DNA of 64,000 nucleotides from Anarhynchus alexandrinus (lineage: Eukaryota > Chordata > Aves > Charadriiformes > Charadriidae), in assembly GCA_008711295.1 (NCBI GenBank), contig VUYV01000393.1, positions 379,005 through 443,004 on the forward strand. The letters are read 5' to 3'. The notes under the pieces are model-generated. The model saw only the letters and a list, made by a program, of their open reading frames with translations. It was not told the DNA's origin and did no database searches. Positions 36,400 to 49,800 of this stretch are shown in pieces. How positions within the stretch are numbered: the stretch's first letter is position 1; every line of letters begins with the position of its first letter. The position numbers and the translations under genes are program-made.

Positions 36400-36720
36400 G
36401 TTTTTTATATTACAGGGCCCTGAGTGCACCAATATGCCTTAATTGCCCTGATGAGCCTCACCTGAGACCTCCACCCCTCACGTGTGCATCCAGGAGCCTT
36501 ATGTAAGCTCAGACCTGGGCTATCACTCCTGGTCTGATCTCAAAGAGGAGAGTGGTGATAAGAGTGGTCTAGCTATCATCAGGTGAAAGTAAGGCAACAG
36601 GTTTGGTTTGTGGTGAGTGTGGGAAGCCTAAATAACAGCAGCTCAGGCATGAGATTGGGAACAGGTATGTCTGTGATATAGCTCAGTGCAGGACTGTGGG
36701 CTTAGGCCTGAGTTTAAACT
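36400..36720 (+). other. Possible old LTR- or promoter-like segment
   Basis: A locally GC-richer stretch with an E-box CACGTG at 36479-36484, then CAGGAGCCTTATGTAAGCTC with a TATA-like TTATGTAAG, then GGGCTATCACTCCTGGTCTG. The spacing resembles an LTR U3/R boundary and feels like bird ERV sequence. I cannot identify matching TG...CA ends or a target-site duplication. It may instead be an unrelated promoter or chance. Confidence 0.25.
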
Positions 36721-39700
36721 ATGCTCCTGGATGTATAGGCAGAGGGTATGGAGGCAGGTATTGGCCAAGTCTGGCCAAGGCAGGTAGGATCTGTTGGTGT
36801 GCTTGTGGCCCTGACTGTATGTAGTTAAAACGCATGTTCACGTGAGTTTCTGTGGGCTTTATATGCTAAAAGAGCAGCTGTCAGCTCTAAAAGCAATCTA
36901 AGCAGGTGTGTGTCTGAGTTCCAGTTTTTGCAGTGTCCGGTTTTGTCTTTTAGTTTCAGCCAGATCATTTCCAAAAATAAATGTGACAGTTCAGGAAAAA
37001 CCCATGAGTTTCACCTGGTTTTATCTGGGAGAAAATGATTTGGTACAAAACCATTAATCAACCTTTGTCTTATTTAAAAATTGGACTAAATTCTCTTGAA
37101 TGTACTAATCTTATGCCCACTTTTGAGCAAACTGGCTCTGAGCTTCATGCTTGTAACAAAACCTGAAATGAGACCAAGGCTCTTAGCATTCGGTTTCATT
37201 GCCGACGTCTTGCAGCGCGCCATTACATATCTGTGTATAGAATATCTATAGTAGTCATTAACGTGGGCTCATTACAGCCTGCCATCTGTAGTGGTGACAA
37301 AATGAGCTACATTATTGCCTCAAAATGCTGTGAACTCGAAACAATTTTGCCCCGCATCTTCCTCAAAGCATGTGCAAAGCAGTCAAGGAAATTAACACTA
37401 CAAGGAACACTTCTTTCTTTGCATTTTCTGTTCTGTTCTGTTCCTTTCACACATTCCAGAACTTGCTGTAGTTTTAAATTCCCCTCCAGGTAAATATAAG
37501 GAGATGTGCTGATCCCTGTCTCTTCATAATTTTATTTTATTTGGAGTTTGTCTTATTTTAACTACTTTTTTTTTTTTTTGGCTGGGGGTGACAGATTTTA
37601 TTGCCATCCTTTTTAAATGAGTGTTGCTCAGACTTAGAGTGAAGGGTGTACTATGTGCCTTTGGCTCCATACCACTCACAAGAGAAAACACATTGTAAGC
37701 CCCTGCTCAGACACAAAACAATGCATTTGTTCAGAAAGGGAGAAGACATGAAAGAAAGCTAGGATAAGGATAGAGACAGTTTCTGGGCATAAAGGGGTAA
37801 CCTGATCTTGTAAGATTATGGAAGATTAGTGTTCGATCGAGGAGCAGAGAATTCCTTTTGGAAGAAAAAAACCATTGGATTAAGCACAGAGGTACCTGTC
37901 TGGTTGTGCATGGCAACAGTGTTAAGGTTCTGCTTAACAGGAGAATTACACAAAAAGGAAGCTCATGCTTTCTTAAGTCTTCAATATTTGGCAACATTGC
38001 AAGCCTCAACAAAATCTTGGATGCCTCAGAGTAGTTTACATCCCCATTGGTCTGGGGGAGCACCTGATTCTCTGTCATAGTTTTACAAAGTTTTTTACAA
38101 AAGTTTTAAATGTAATTTTTTTTCCAAGAATTGTTCAGAAATGATGAAAGATGGAAACCCCAGAAAACTTCACCAGACCTATTAGTGCCCCAGCCTCTCT
38201 CTCCTTCCAGCTTTTCCCTTCTTTCAGGGAGGGGGGGGGAATTCCCAGATGTCTTGTTTCTTCAGTTTTAGAATTTTCTTTTTCTTTCATTTTTTTCCCC
38301 CAAATGTTCATTTTTGTTCTCTTCCCACTGCTGTGCTGTCCCGTTTGCCTATTCTCCAAGAAGATGCCTCTCAGTCCTGGCAGCACTGCTGCTTTTCTTG
38401 AAAACTGCTCTGCGCTTTGCTACCTCATTGCAATTTCTGCCTTAGAGTTGACCACTAGCTGTAAGTTCAATACCCGAATCTTTTGATGGTGCTGTGACAA
38501 ATTGCATAAAAGGTAAATTCACTTTGCTTGAGATATGCAGGGAGAGGTTAAGCTTTGTATAGCCACAGTCAGAAACTGGCATACTCCAATACCTATGCTA
38601 ACACATATCCCCATGGAAAAGCATCATGTTATTATCAGCATAAGTTGCCCTATTTACTACTGCTGCTACTTTTTTTTTTTTTTAAGACCTTTTAGATTGG
38701 TTTTTGAAACTTTATCTCAATAAAAAGTAAAAAATAAGTTTAAGTTGTCCTTTGGCTGTTGTCTGGATACTGCGAACTCCCATGGTTTTAAGAAAACAAT
38801 ACCTATTGAAGTTCCAAGGTTTCTTATAAAAAGAGCAGTTGAGTACTGTGTTGTCCCTCGTGGCTCTGCTTAACAGGCAATAACGAAGTACTGGGAACTG
38901 AATCAAAATATATATTGAATCTACGATTACACTGCTTCCTGTTCACCTACCCTACAATTCCTGGAAAACCCTATTGAGATACATCTGATTGGAAGATGTA
39001 TTGGCAAAGGAGACAAAGTTAATGTGTAGAAAGGTTAGAAGGTACATACTTTTGATTACAACTGGATCATGTCCTACTTTAACAGTCTAGACCTCACTGT
39101 AGAGACTGTCAAGATCTGGATGGTGTGGATGTATCATTACCATGATGACCTTGATTTTATGAGGTTGACTTTTATTCATTATTATTTACATGAGAAATAA
39201 CTGAGGCTTTAGGAATGCTTCTATTGGTTAATTCTGAAGACAGTTAGAGTTACCTTCCTTGGAGTGCCTGCTTCTCTCTGTTAAACACAAACAAATTTTT
39301 CAGAAAATGAAGGAGGCTAAAAGGAACATGAAAAGCTACCTTGGAACTAATTTTGAACCTTTTAAGTAAAGCTTAAAGAGGGATTTACTTTAAAAATCTA
39401 CACACACTCCACCCCCTGGCAGGATTGTAATGACAACTGGAATGTATTTGTCAGTGTAGATAGTGGGGGGTGGCAAAGAGGAAGATATGGTTTGTGCATT
39501 TGTTGGAAAGCACTGCAATCTCATAGATATGGTGGGAGATGAGACAATTTTCTAAACTTCAAAACAAGCTAAATGTGGAGCTTCCACGTGATGCTGTTTT
39601 TTTGTGGTTCTAACAGAAGTGAGGGGTACCCCACAGGCAGAGTAGTAACCAGATCCGCTGACTTTTACTGTAGTCTGGATAACCTTTGTTGATTGACCAT

Positions 39701-42700
39701 ATGCTTTTAAAATTTGTGTCTTTTGACTGTATTGGAATGTCATTAAATCTGTCTTATTGTCTTGAATCTAGAGACAGCTAATGGCTGAATTTTTATGGGG
39801 GATGCAATATGCTTTCAAGACAAATACATGCAACCATGCTACCAATCTGTCCATCTTTCAGTTCTCAGTAGCTTTGGAACGGACTGGGCATGTTCAGCCA
39901 AATTTGATAGAGGGATATTAGTTTCAAAGGTGTTATGCAGTGCATATTGGTGGCTCAGAAGTGGCTATAGTGCATGTCTCCCCCTGAAGTGGAAATACTG
40001 TAACTGGGCATCTTTGCCATTCCAGAACGCAGCAGCCAGCTCGACAGTCATCACACATGCGACTTAAGTTTGCCAGCAGCAACTACACAGTCACTCTGGT
40101 TTAAAAAGTTGTCTGTAATGTCTTCAGTGTTACAAGGCTGTGTGGCTCTGGGAACTAAGAGAAGGCAGGATTGATATGGAAAGTGCATGGAAGAGAGGGG
40201 GAGCTGTTAGAGGATGGAGGGCACAAACGGATAGGACACTTGCTTTACTTATTTGTGGTACCCATAGGACAATTTGCTTAGCTTTTTTACTTTCTTTTGT
40301 TAAAAAATGTGAAAAGTTGCCCAAGAAATTGTTTTAACCTAGAAAGGGTCTGGTGTGATCTAAGAAGAAAGTAGTGCACTGCAAATGTCCACACTGGATA
40401 GTAACATCTTTACCAGCAAAAGCAGAGTTTGAATAGAATAAATTGCAGTAAAACCTGAAAGAAGGCATTAAATAGAGGATTATGTTATATAATTGAGATG
40501 AAACCAGTGTTCCCTCCTAAATTGGGTAGTACAAGTGTGAAAACTGCTTATGGGGTTATTGATGGGAGTGCTTAGCTTGCTAGAAATGTAAGTATACAAC
40601 AGAACACCTTTCAGTACAATGGTGAATGGTTTTGGTTCTGATAGGACACTTACTTTTTTAAGTTAAGTTGCCATAACTACAGAATGCCCAGAAACCTAAG
40701 CTCTAGGGTTGTCTTTCCTTATAGATCTGTATTGAGGCTGGCAAATTTTATACAAAACCAGGTTCTTGCATGTTTGATTTAGTTCTTTGTAAAATGGTAA
40801 ACTGATGGCAAAAGTGACAGAGGTGTGGAGAGGCTGAAGTGGTAATCACCTCTGTTCCCAAGGTTTCTGTGGCTGGGGGAATCTTTAGCTGGGTTGAGGG
40901 ATGCATATTACAGGAAATTATTATATTCACAGACCTGCTGAACTGGTAGCAACATCTGCAGTGACACAGAAGCATTTATTCCTCCTGCCCATAAAATACG
41001 GGGTTTCTAGACAAGTCCCCAGTATGTGACTCTCCTATCCATCAAAACTGGAAAAGCAGGAGGGTAATGGGGAGGGAGCAAGTAAGTTTCCCAGCTTCTG
41101 TGCTGCCTGGTTTTGGAAAAGATGAGCCTGGGCTTGCAATGGGAGAACTGAAATCCTACCTCTACCACAGACCTGTATAGTATAGAATACTTTGAGTGAG
41201 CTATAGAGCCTTTGTGCCTCCTGTTAGTACAATAGAGACTATGCCACTGCTTCAGAAGTGTGGTGAGGGTAACTGCAATTAAGAGTTGCTGGGTGCTCAG
41301 CTGTTCTGCTAGCAAGAGCCAATTAATCTCTCAGCTGCTCTTAGGAAAAGTGAAGGGTGAAAGTTAGGAAGCAGCTTTCAGGTTTTTATGGTTTCATTGG
41401 AGAATTTTCCTTCTATCATAGCATGGATGTCTTCTGTAAGAAAGGGTAAAGGATCTGGACTGCAATCACAGTTTACAGACTGGATTAACTATCCATTTAG
41501 TCACAATCACTGGCACTGCAAATCAAAGACTGGGTGCCCTGGATAAAGCTACACAGAGAAATAAGGAAAAAATCAATGATGTNCAATGATGTTTCCTTCT
41601 GACTGAAACAATAGAAATCCAGTGCAAAGATAAAGTATGTAAAACAGAAAGAAAAAAGAAAACTAGAAACTTCTTTCTTTAAACTATGATACTACTGTCA
41701 TGCTTAAGAGAAATATCTGTAGTTCTTTGTTTGCTGGATCTAGCCTTGTGGATATATAAAAGAGAGTGATGGATGAAGCAACCCACTTGTTGCAAGCCTC
41801 CAAGCTGACAAGAAGACGGTAGGGAATATAGTTCAGACAAAGACTCTACATGCCAGTTCTGTCATCTGTATTATTAATGTGCTGTGTTTGGTCCCTGTGG
41901 AGAGCTTAAACTGAGCCAGAGACAGGATGTGCATCCAGTGAACATTTCCTATGATACTGGACTCATAAAGTTTTTTTAATAGTCTTGAAAGTTAACTCCC
42001 TCTCCCCTTTATCTGTCTTCCCTTCTAGAAATTCCCCAAATGTTTGAATAGCCCTGAATTTGTTCAGCACCAGTCACTGAATGTTTTACTTGTACTGAAA
42101 GAAGAAAGAGGAAAAACCACACATATGAGGAAAAGGTAGAGGCAAATGTGAATTATCTTTAGCCAGCTATTGCTGGCTAAAGATTTGTGAATAGATTGGG
42201 AGTTTGTTTTGAAGAAAGAAGGGGAAAATGTAGGCTTAATGGGAAGGGACTCAGGAGTGAGTCCTCTTAAGTTCTCTGCTTGATGTTTTATTTTGTAATC
42301 TTGTTTCCAACTATGCAATCCACCTTCAGTATTCAACCTTCTTTTGCTCGGATAAGCTTCTAGTATTTCCAGCCTTGAATTGATGTTTAAATGAACTTAA
42401 TGCTGACAAACCCAGGGTGCCTTCTTCTTTGGAGTAGTAACATTGTAGGTGTTGCGACCTTTTGGAAAATTTGAGTGGATCTGAGCCACTGGCCACTTGA
42501 TAAGCTGAAAGTGTGACTCCAAATTGCTACGAAGCCTGGTGTTAGATGTCAAATTCTGGAGAGTTGGGGAAAGATCAGCCTTACTCCAGCCAGGCAAAGC
42601 AGCAAAGTGACAAATCTTTTCCTCTCTGGTTTGTCACACACCATTACCACTTGTACCTCTCAATCCCACTCAGGAGCACAGTCTTTTCTAAGATCTGTAG

Positions 42701-43769
42701 CCAGGAATATTTCTATAGTCCAGAAAACTGATTAGGAATTGGGTGTAAACTTCACTTTTTGAAAATGTAGACTAGATGTTAGAGAACAGGGTAGCTACTT
42801 GCACTGCATCCCTATCATATACTGGACTTTGTATGTTTGGATTTTGTCTTTTTTTTCCTTTTTTTTCTTGTTGCTGCTCACCTTTGACAATCACTTCTCT
42901 TCCCTCCTTACTAATATTTTTTCTAGTGTTAATAGAATATGGCAACAGTGGAAAACTTCAGTTCAACCAACAAAATATGGTAGGGGTATAAAAGGTTTTG
43001 AAAGGCCTCTGTTTGATATAGCAGTCAGATCTCTTTCAAACAATACTTTGATCTTCTAGGCTTATGTTCCAGTATTTCTGTGCCCTTATGTACGGCGAAG
43101 TTGTCTCTGTATAAATTCAATCATATGAACTCTGCTTTGTGACAAGAGATTGGATCTTTCCAGTTTAATGCCAGAGAATCCTGCTTTATATGTTTTTGGT
43201 TAAAGACAAGTGTTACTGTAGACATAGATCCTTCTCTGGCTGCAGACAAGCTGGAAGAAGAGACTAGCCTCTAGCTGGCTGTCTTTGTCACCCTGAAAGA
43301 GTACACTGTCCTCTGGTATCTAGCAACTGAGCTGCTTGTGACATTTTCCCTAACTCTGTTCCCATCAAGATGGACTGGATTAATGTTAGCAAAGACCTGT
43401 TATTAAGCTGTTTATGCTAATCAGATTTACTTTGGCTAAAACAAGCACTCAGAGAAGTAGCTTAGGTGGGAGGTCTGAGAGAGCAGTAGCTAGAGGGTGG
43501 AGGGAAGCTGTGACAGGGATGTAGGCTGATGGGACCTCTTGTGCTGTGACAGTTGAAGTTGAGAAAGAACTTGTAGCCACAGCCCCAAGTTAAAGATATT
43601 CAAAGTCTGATGAGAATATGGCTCCACACTGCAAACACAGTCTGTGTTTTTTATATGGCAGTGAACTCTTTCCCCTCCTAGGCTGGAACATTCTCCTGCT
43701 TAGAAAGGTGCAATGTATTGTTTCAAACTTGTTCTTCCTAGCTTTGGCTCATCTCTTATGTTTACTCAG
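36721..43769. other. Non-genic stretch
   Basis: No gene or recognised transposon. It contains a short TTCTG pentamer repeat at about 37426-37441, T runs at 37566-37579 and 38670-38683, and a G-run (GGGAGGGGGGGGG-like) near 38226-38240. A single N at 41583 is flanked by duplicated CAATGATGT. Frames of up to 115 codons are unremarkable. Confidence 0.5.
41574..41592. other. Ambiguous base flanked by a 9-bp duplication
   Basis: CAATGATGT occurs at 41574-41582, then N, then CAATGATGT again at 41584-41592. This is the pattern left when two overlapping contig ends are joined across a nominal gap, so the true sequence probably has one copy. Confidence 0.7.
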
Positions 43770-43837
43770 CACTTTTAATTGAGGAGCAACTCAAGTGGGT
43801 GGCATGCTGTCTCCCCAGCCAGCCTGACCCTGGGGAG
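43770..43837 (+). other. Short exon-like segment (plus strand)
   Basis: A pyrimidine-leaning acceptor (CATCTCTTATGTTTACTCAG) precedes 68 bp that end in GGGGAG followed by the donor GTAAGG. One frame is open for 22 codons. It is too short to judge; no protein is recognised. Confidence 0.12.
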
Positions 43838-46800
43838 GTAAGGCTTGTTCTGCAGCCATCCTCAGAAAGGAACATTTTTTATCATCAGCACTACACAATG
43901 TTTTATAACTGGGGAAATGAGTAATTTATTAAAATGAAATTAAAGAATGGAGAGAAATAGAGGGTGTTTAGGGCACAGAGGATGAAGTTATCCAAGCTGG
44001 AACATAGCCAGGATACTTAGATTAATTTCCACATTCTTTGACCATATTCCTTGGGATCAGTAATGAGAACAAACGGCCATTTATGTCTGGGTTGTCTCTT
44101 TCAGCCTGTACAGGAGGTGAACAAAGAATCCACATTGCACATGGGCTCCAGAGTTTTACTGTATTTGGAACATTTCAGCTCAGCTCTCAAAACAAAGATC
44201 TGGCTATTCAAAAGTGTTTGCAGCTCTGATAAAACTATTACTACTAACTGGTAAAAGTTAGTAATGGAGCAGCTCATTAGGCAATACTACCTTTCTCTGT
44301 ATATTAAATGAAGAATGTTTTTCAAGTAACAGGAAGCACCTAACAGTATCTAATTATAGAGAGTAGTTGGTAACTATGTCACTTTTATTTTAATGGCACA
44401 ATCAATTTTATAGTTGAAAGTTTGAATTAAAACTTAAGGAAACTGTAGTTTTAGGCAGACAGCCAAAGCTTGAATTACTGTACTTAGTAACTTGAGGAAA
44501 AAAAAATTATAGAAGTTTACACATGTCTGTATTTTTTACAAGGAGCTCTTGATTGCTTTTGTTTTATGTCTCTTTTGAAATATTGACTAGAAATCAGATG
44601 AGAAACAATAATAAACTAGATGGCTCAAACTCAAGTGGCCAACACTGAGGAAATGTGTGTATGGTCTCAGAATATATGTTAATTGGGACTCTGGCTGGAT
44701 TTTTAAATGAAGCTATCATGATTTCATGTGATGGAAACCATTCAGACCTGCCTCTTAACAAGGATGATATTTAGGTTTTCCTCTCACTTCTGAAGCTGTT
44801 TACTTTTTTCTTTTTCCTCTTATTTATGCTGAAGATATACTTTTCCCTAGCTGAAGAGTTCATTTTTACAGGACAGTTTGGAAAAGCTATGTGATCTCTG
44901 TGAAACTGTAGACACAAAACCCCCTTAACTAATACTGAGGTGTAGAACGCAAATGTCTCTGAACACAGAATTTTGTACACAGTAAAAAATAGGTCCATCA
45001 CTAGTTCTATGTGTGGGGAGTGATAAAGGTATATCTGAGGGGGTTTATCTCAAATAGTGCTTGAACTGGCTATGGATGAAAATACTAGAGCAATTTTCCA
45101 TATGCTAAAAATCTATTTCTTCTCAAAAAGTCTCATAATTCAGAATTGTCTTATCCAGTTGACCTAAATGTTTTTTTTGTTGGCTTTATTATTTTTTTTA
45201 GGGGAAATTTGTCTTCAAACAAGCTAAATGTCAGGATACTCTACGAAGAGTTGATTTTGGAGAACATTGAACTGCCTAAATGGTATTTAAAACAAAACCT
45301 GTTGAGGAATAACTCTTACAATGGGTACTGTAGGAAATGGGGTAAAGGTTCTGAATTAAAGTTTTCTCAACAATAGATAATTAATGCAGTACATGGAGGA
45401 ATGACTGGAGACGATTCTTTCTTCTTCTATGCACTGGTTCTTTTAGTTACATACCTAAATAAAGGACCAAAGCTGTCTCTCCCAGGTTCCAAAAAATTAT
45501 TTTCAATCAGTCAAAACAAAAATCAGGAATCTCTATTTTTGCCCAGTGGTCAAACCAGGGGAATACAATACTGAGCTGGTGGCAATTGAATTAGGCTGTG
45601 CTTAAATGCATCACAGAGACCCAAAGGTCTGCATGTATACTCTATAAGTAAACTATAATTGTAGTGACTGAAGGGTTAATACACCTTTAAACATATGTTA
45701 TTCCATCCCTGGTAGTTTAATAATATTTTAGGATTACTAGTAGTGATTTTTAAATATGTTCAAAGCTTGCAAGCTGTGCATTCCAGGCTTTCTAGTAACA
45801 GCTGGAAATCCCTAATTATAGTCCACAGGTTACACATTTATCTGGCAAAATCTGTAAATAAACCCTGAAAGGCAAGAATTCCACTTCCATAGTTAAATTC
45901 TGAATGCTGCAGACTCAATCACCAAGCAATGGGCAAATAACCCTCCAATAATACTACCTTTCAGTATGCCAAAGGATGAAAACATCCACCCCTTGCCAGA
46001 TTAACAAGGGATTATGATGTTAGTATTTATGAAACACACAGGAACTTGTTGGTTGTTTGTAAAGTGAAAATATTTTTAAGTAGTTGGATAAACTGTACCT
46101 AGTTGCTTGCTGACTTCATGACATGGATAAAAGACAAATGAAACTAAGTTATGCTTCCACCGAACACCAGATCTGTCTCTAAACCTATCTGTCTTTTTTG
46201 CACTTATTTCATGAGGGCTGAAATCTTGCTTGTCCAAAAGACAAGGCAGTGGATCCAGAGAAGTTGTAGACTGGAGTGAAGATATCTGTGGTCTCTGCTT
46301 CCCGCAGCACAGTGGATGACATATACTTAATTTGAGTTTAATGGTGGTCTGGGAGCTGAGCAGTTGCCTGATTTCTCACTCAGGCTTGCCAGAGGACTGG
46401 TATCGCTAAGGTTCTTCAGAATCCAAGCACTTAGGCCAGAAAATGTGATTAGGGAATCACATTTTAGTGAGAGGCAATAATTCAGCATCCCATTTGTTGA
46501 GTCCTTGACCTGGACTAGAAGTAAACCAATAGCTGATTACCAATCTCTTGAGCCATCTACTCTCCCAAACCACACTTAATTAAAGTAATGAGAATAGTTA
46601 CAATTTTAAGGGTTTGAAATAATTTCCCAAAGCAATTATATTTCTTCTTAGGGTTTTCAGTTTATTCAGTTAAAGGTTTGTTCGGATTTCTCAGTAGTTT
46701 TCAGAGATGGATATATAAATATATACGGTCAAGTGACATAATTGTACCACTCGGTGACAATTAAAATGGCTTAACTTGCAAGCTTCCATGGAGATACATC

Positions 46801-49800
46801 CACCAGTTAGAGGACTCCATGACTGTCAGTCTTCTTGCTTTTGTAGGAGAACTTCTCTATCTGTTTGGATAGAATACATTTAAGCTATTTATTTATACAC
46901 TTAACATAATTTAAACAAAATAAACCAACCAAGAAAAAAAAGTAATTTGCCTGTGATTGTCACACATGAGCCTTACCGGCATTAGTCAGTCTGGGTGTCC
47001 TGAGGCACTAGCAGATGTAGTGTCTGATAGAAAACTGTTCTACTGATTTCCTGTTCCAGAAAATATAGGTCTTATTACTGTGTAACACATGTCATTTAGT
47101 TGGATAGAAAGATAACATGAGGATGTTAGCATTTATAAAAGCATGATTTAAACTGCATCAATTTCTTTCCTTTTCTCTTGCTTTTTTGGAAAAGACTGTT
47201 CTCTCCTGCCTTCAGAATTTGTCCTTGCTTGATGAGACTGAAAAAATCATATGTTCTGTCCATATTTCTGATCTCTCCTATGCCACCGTAACTACACTGA
47301 TTACAAGGGGTGTGGAGGTGTTATGTGCTTAGAACTTCTGAAACAGTGCCTATGCAATACTGCATCCAACAATTAAAACACTCCAAATTAAAACTGCTTA
47401 TGGAAATGCATTTCCCTTCTCTGGGTAAACTCACCTCTGTGCAGAGGACCTGAACACTGTTGATGTTTTTCATGCGCTTGCTCAAGCGTGAATGCATTAC
47501 TCTACCTATTTCAAAAACAATATCCATATTTACGATGTGTCCTTTTATCCCCTGTTGTTAATGGGGCTGTGTCTTCAAAGACAGCCTGCTTTCTGTTGTA
47601 CAAATGTCGCATGTGCCCTTAGCAATCGGTGATTACAGCAGGGAAGGGGAGTGGCTGGCTTGGCTCAGTTGGGGCCAGCAGTAAGGCAAAAATCCCCGTG
47701 TTCCAAGATCCTGATATAGAGCATAAGTGCGTGGCCTAGGGAGCTCAGCTGGCTGCAAAGACATCTTCTCCACCAATTGGAATGCACTGGCAGAAATTTC
47801 TGGTGTATATAGTGGCCTAAGAGCCCTTTAAACCGGACAGCCTGCTTAAAGGTTGATTTCCCCTCTAGATTTGAGGTTTATTTTTCTTATACAGCACTGT
47901 GATGTTGCATATGTTCAGTGCAGCATCCTAACTGGACACAGCGGAGGAGAATGGAGTTCAGTTGAATATGGGGGGAGAACGGTATACTGACAGTACCTAA
48001 CTTTGTTAGTGCCTAGTTTAGGGTTTGGCTGATCTCCCTACGCTCCTTGCAGTGAGTGGGAATGCAATTCAGATCTAGCGTAAGTAATATAAATACCTGA
48101 AGCTAATCAGTATGTCCGCTCTGTATTAATAAGCCTGTTCTTTGGGATATGCCTCCTGCTTTTGTAGACTCCACGTGGGTCCAGTTGGCCAAACTGTTGG
48201 TTATCCTTCTTACAACTACCAATGATAGACTGGAAACCTTAGTCTTTGTGTTAAAATAGTCTAATGAAATCTGTCCAAGGATGTATGCAGAAGTATTCAC
48301 AGCACAGAACTCCTAGGGACAGCTCTGTGCTGTGATGGTTCCCTCCTCGCCTCACAGCCACGGACCAGACTGCAGTCATCATCTTGCCAGTTAAACCCCC
48401 AGCACTGGCGGATTAAGAGATCATCAGAAAACCTTTTTTTCTAAAAGGGAGGAAGGGATCTTACTGCTGCCTTGAGCCGTGCATAAGATGAATATCACAA
48501 TAAAGAATGAGGAGCTATTGTTTTAGAAAACAAAGGGTTTACTTCGTTCTGTCAATCACCTTCATGCATTTGCCATTTACTCTTACAGGAATACATCCTG
48601 CTATATTAGCCTTATGCAACTGAACAAAAGCTAACATCTTCAATTGATGGATGTTTTCATCATTTGTTGTTTCTAAGGCTGTGCCCCAGTTACAAACAGT
48701 TTGTGTAACCCTTCCAAAGTGTGCCGAACAACATTCAGTGCTTCAAATCTATGTGGTTTTAACTATTTTTACTGCACATTATATATTATACACAGTACAC
48801 CAAATTAGGAAAACTGTAAACTTATTTTTATTACAGATATGGTGTTTCTTACTTATGCACATGTATATTCCTACTGAATGGAAATTTCTTAATTTGTTGT
48901 GGTCAGATAATGTTCAGAGTATTGAAGTGTGCCTTACTGTGTGCAATCCGTTTGCTGCAATTTGTTTTGTTGCTACAAGGGATTTACTGACTAATCAAGA
49001 GGAATGAAAGAAACGTGACCTTTAATTATTCTGTGATCAAGGAATGCTTTATCACAGGACGAATATATATGCCTACATAAAGAGAACAGGTGTATCACGT
49101 GAAAGCACACAGCAAAGTTCTGTAAGGGAGAGGAAAAATGATTTTGTGAATGGAATTTATTAGCATCTGCACAAAGCCTTTAAATCCCTTTAATTTACAG
49201 CTGTAAAAGTAGTTTACAAGTGGAGGTACTGAAGACTTATGGTTTTAGTGCATGCCACTTTATGTTTTTGTTTGAGCCAAACATTTCCACACACACATAG
49301 AAAATCAAAGCAATATGGTTTGTAGCACACGCTCCTGTGTGCAGTAAGCTGTGGAGGCCTTTCTAGCTGGCACTTGATAAGAGTCATTCTTGTGAAACAG
49401 GCATATTCTCTTAATTATTTATAGAGTTACAGGAAGGAGTAATGGATTGGGAAATGGTACTTGCTTGAGGAGAGCAACCCACCTGTGTCTCCTAGGTAAT
49501 AACCCTGATGCCGATTTTTATGTTGCTCATGCTTGTGCGAGGTCAAAAATATTAAACAGAGTTGCAGAGAATACAGAAACCCCAAACCAAAGAATTACGC
49601 TTCTGTTAGAGAACTACCTTTAAAGCAAATTGGGTTTTACTGTTTTTTCGCCCAGTATTCAAGTTCCAACAATCTCTGACATTAGCAAAGCAAATTGCAA
49701 TGAGAACAGCTGGGAAGCACAATCTCTGAGCAAATACTTGTAAAAATGACCTTAAATATCAGGACTAATGGAACAAATTCTACTCTCTGTTATACTGGTA

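Noticed and set aside
48001..48085. 28-bp micro-exon between a strong acceptor (TCCTTGCAG) and GTAAGTAA
   Set aside because: The base before the donor is C and the segment is very short. Without transcript data it cannot be separated from chance.
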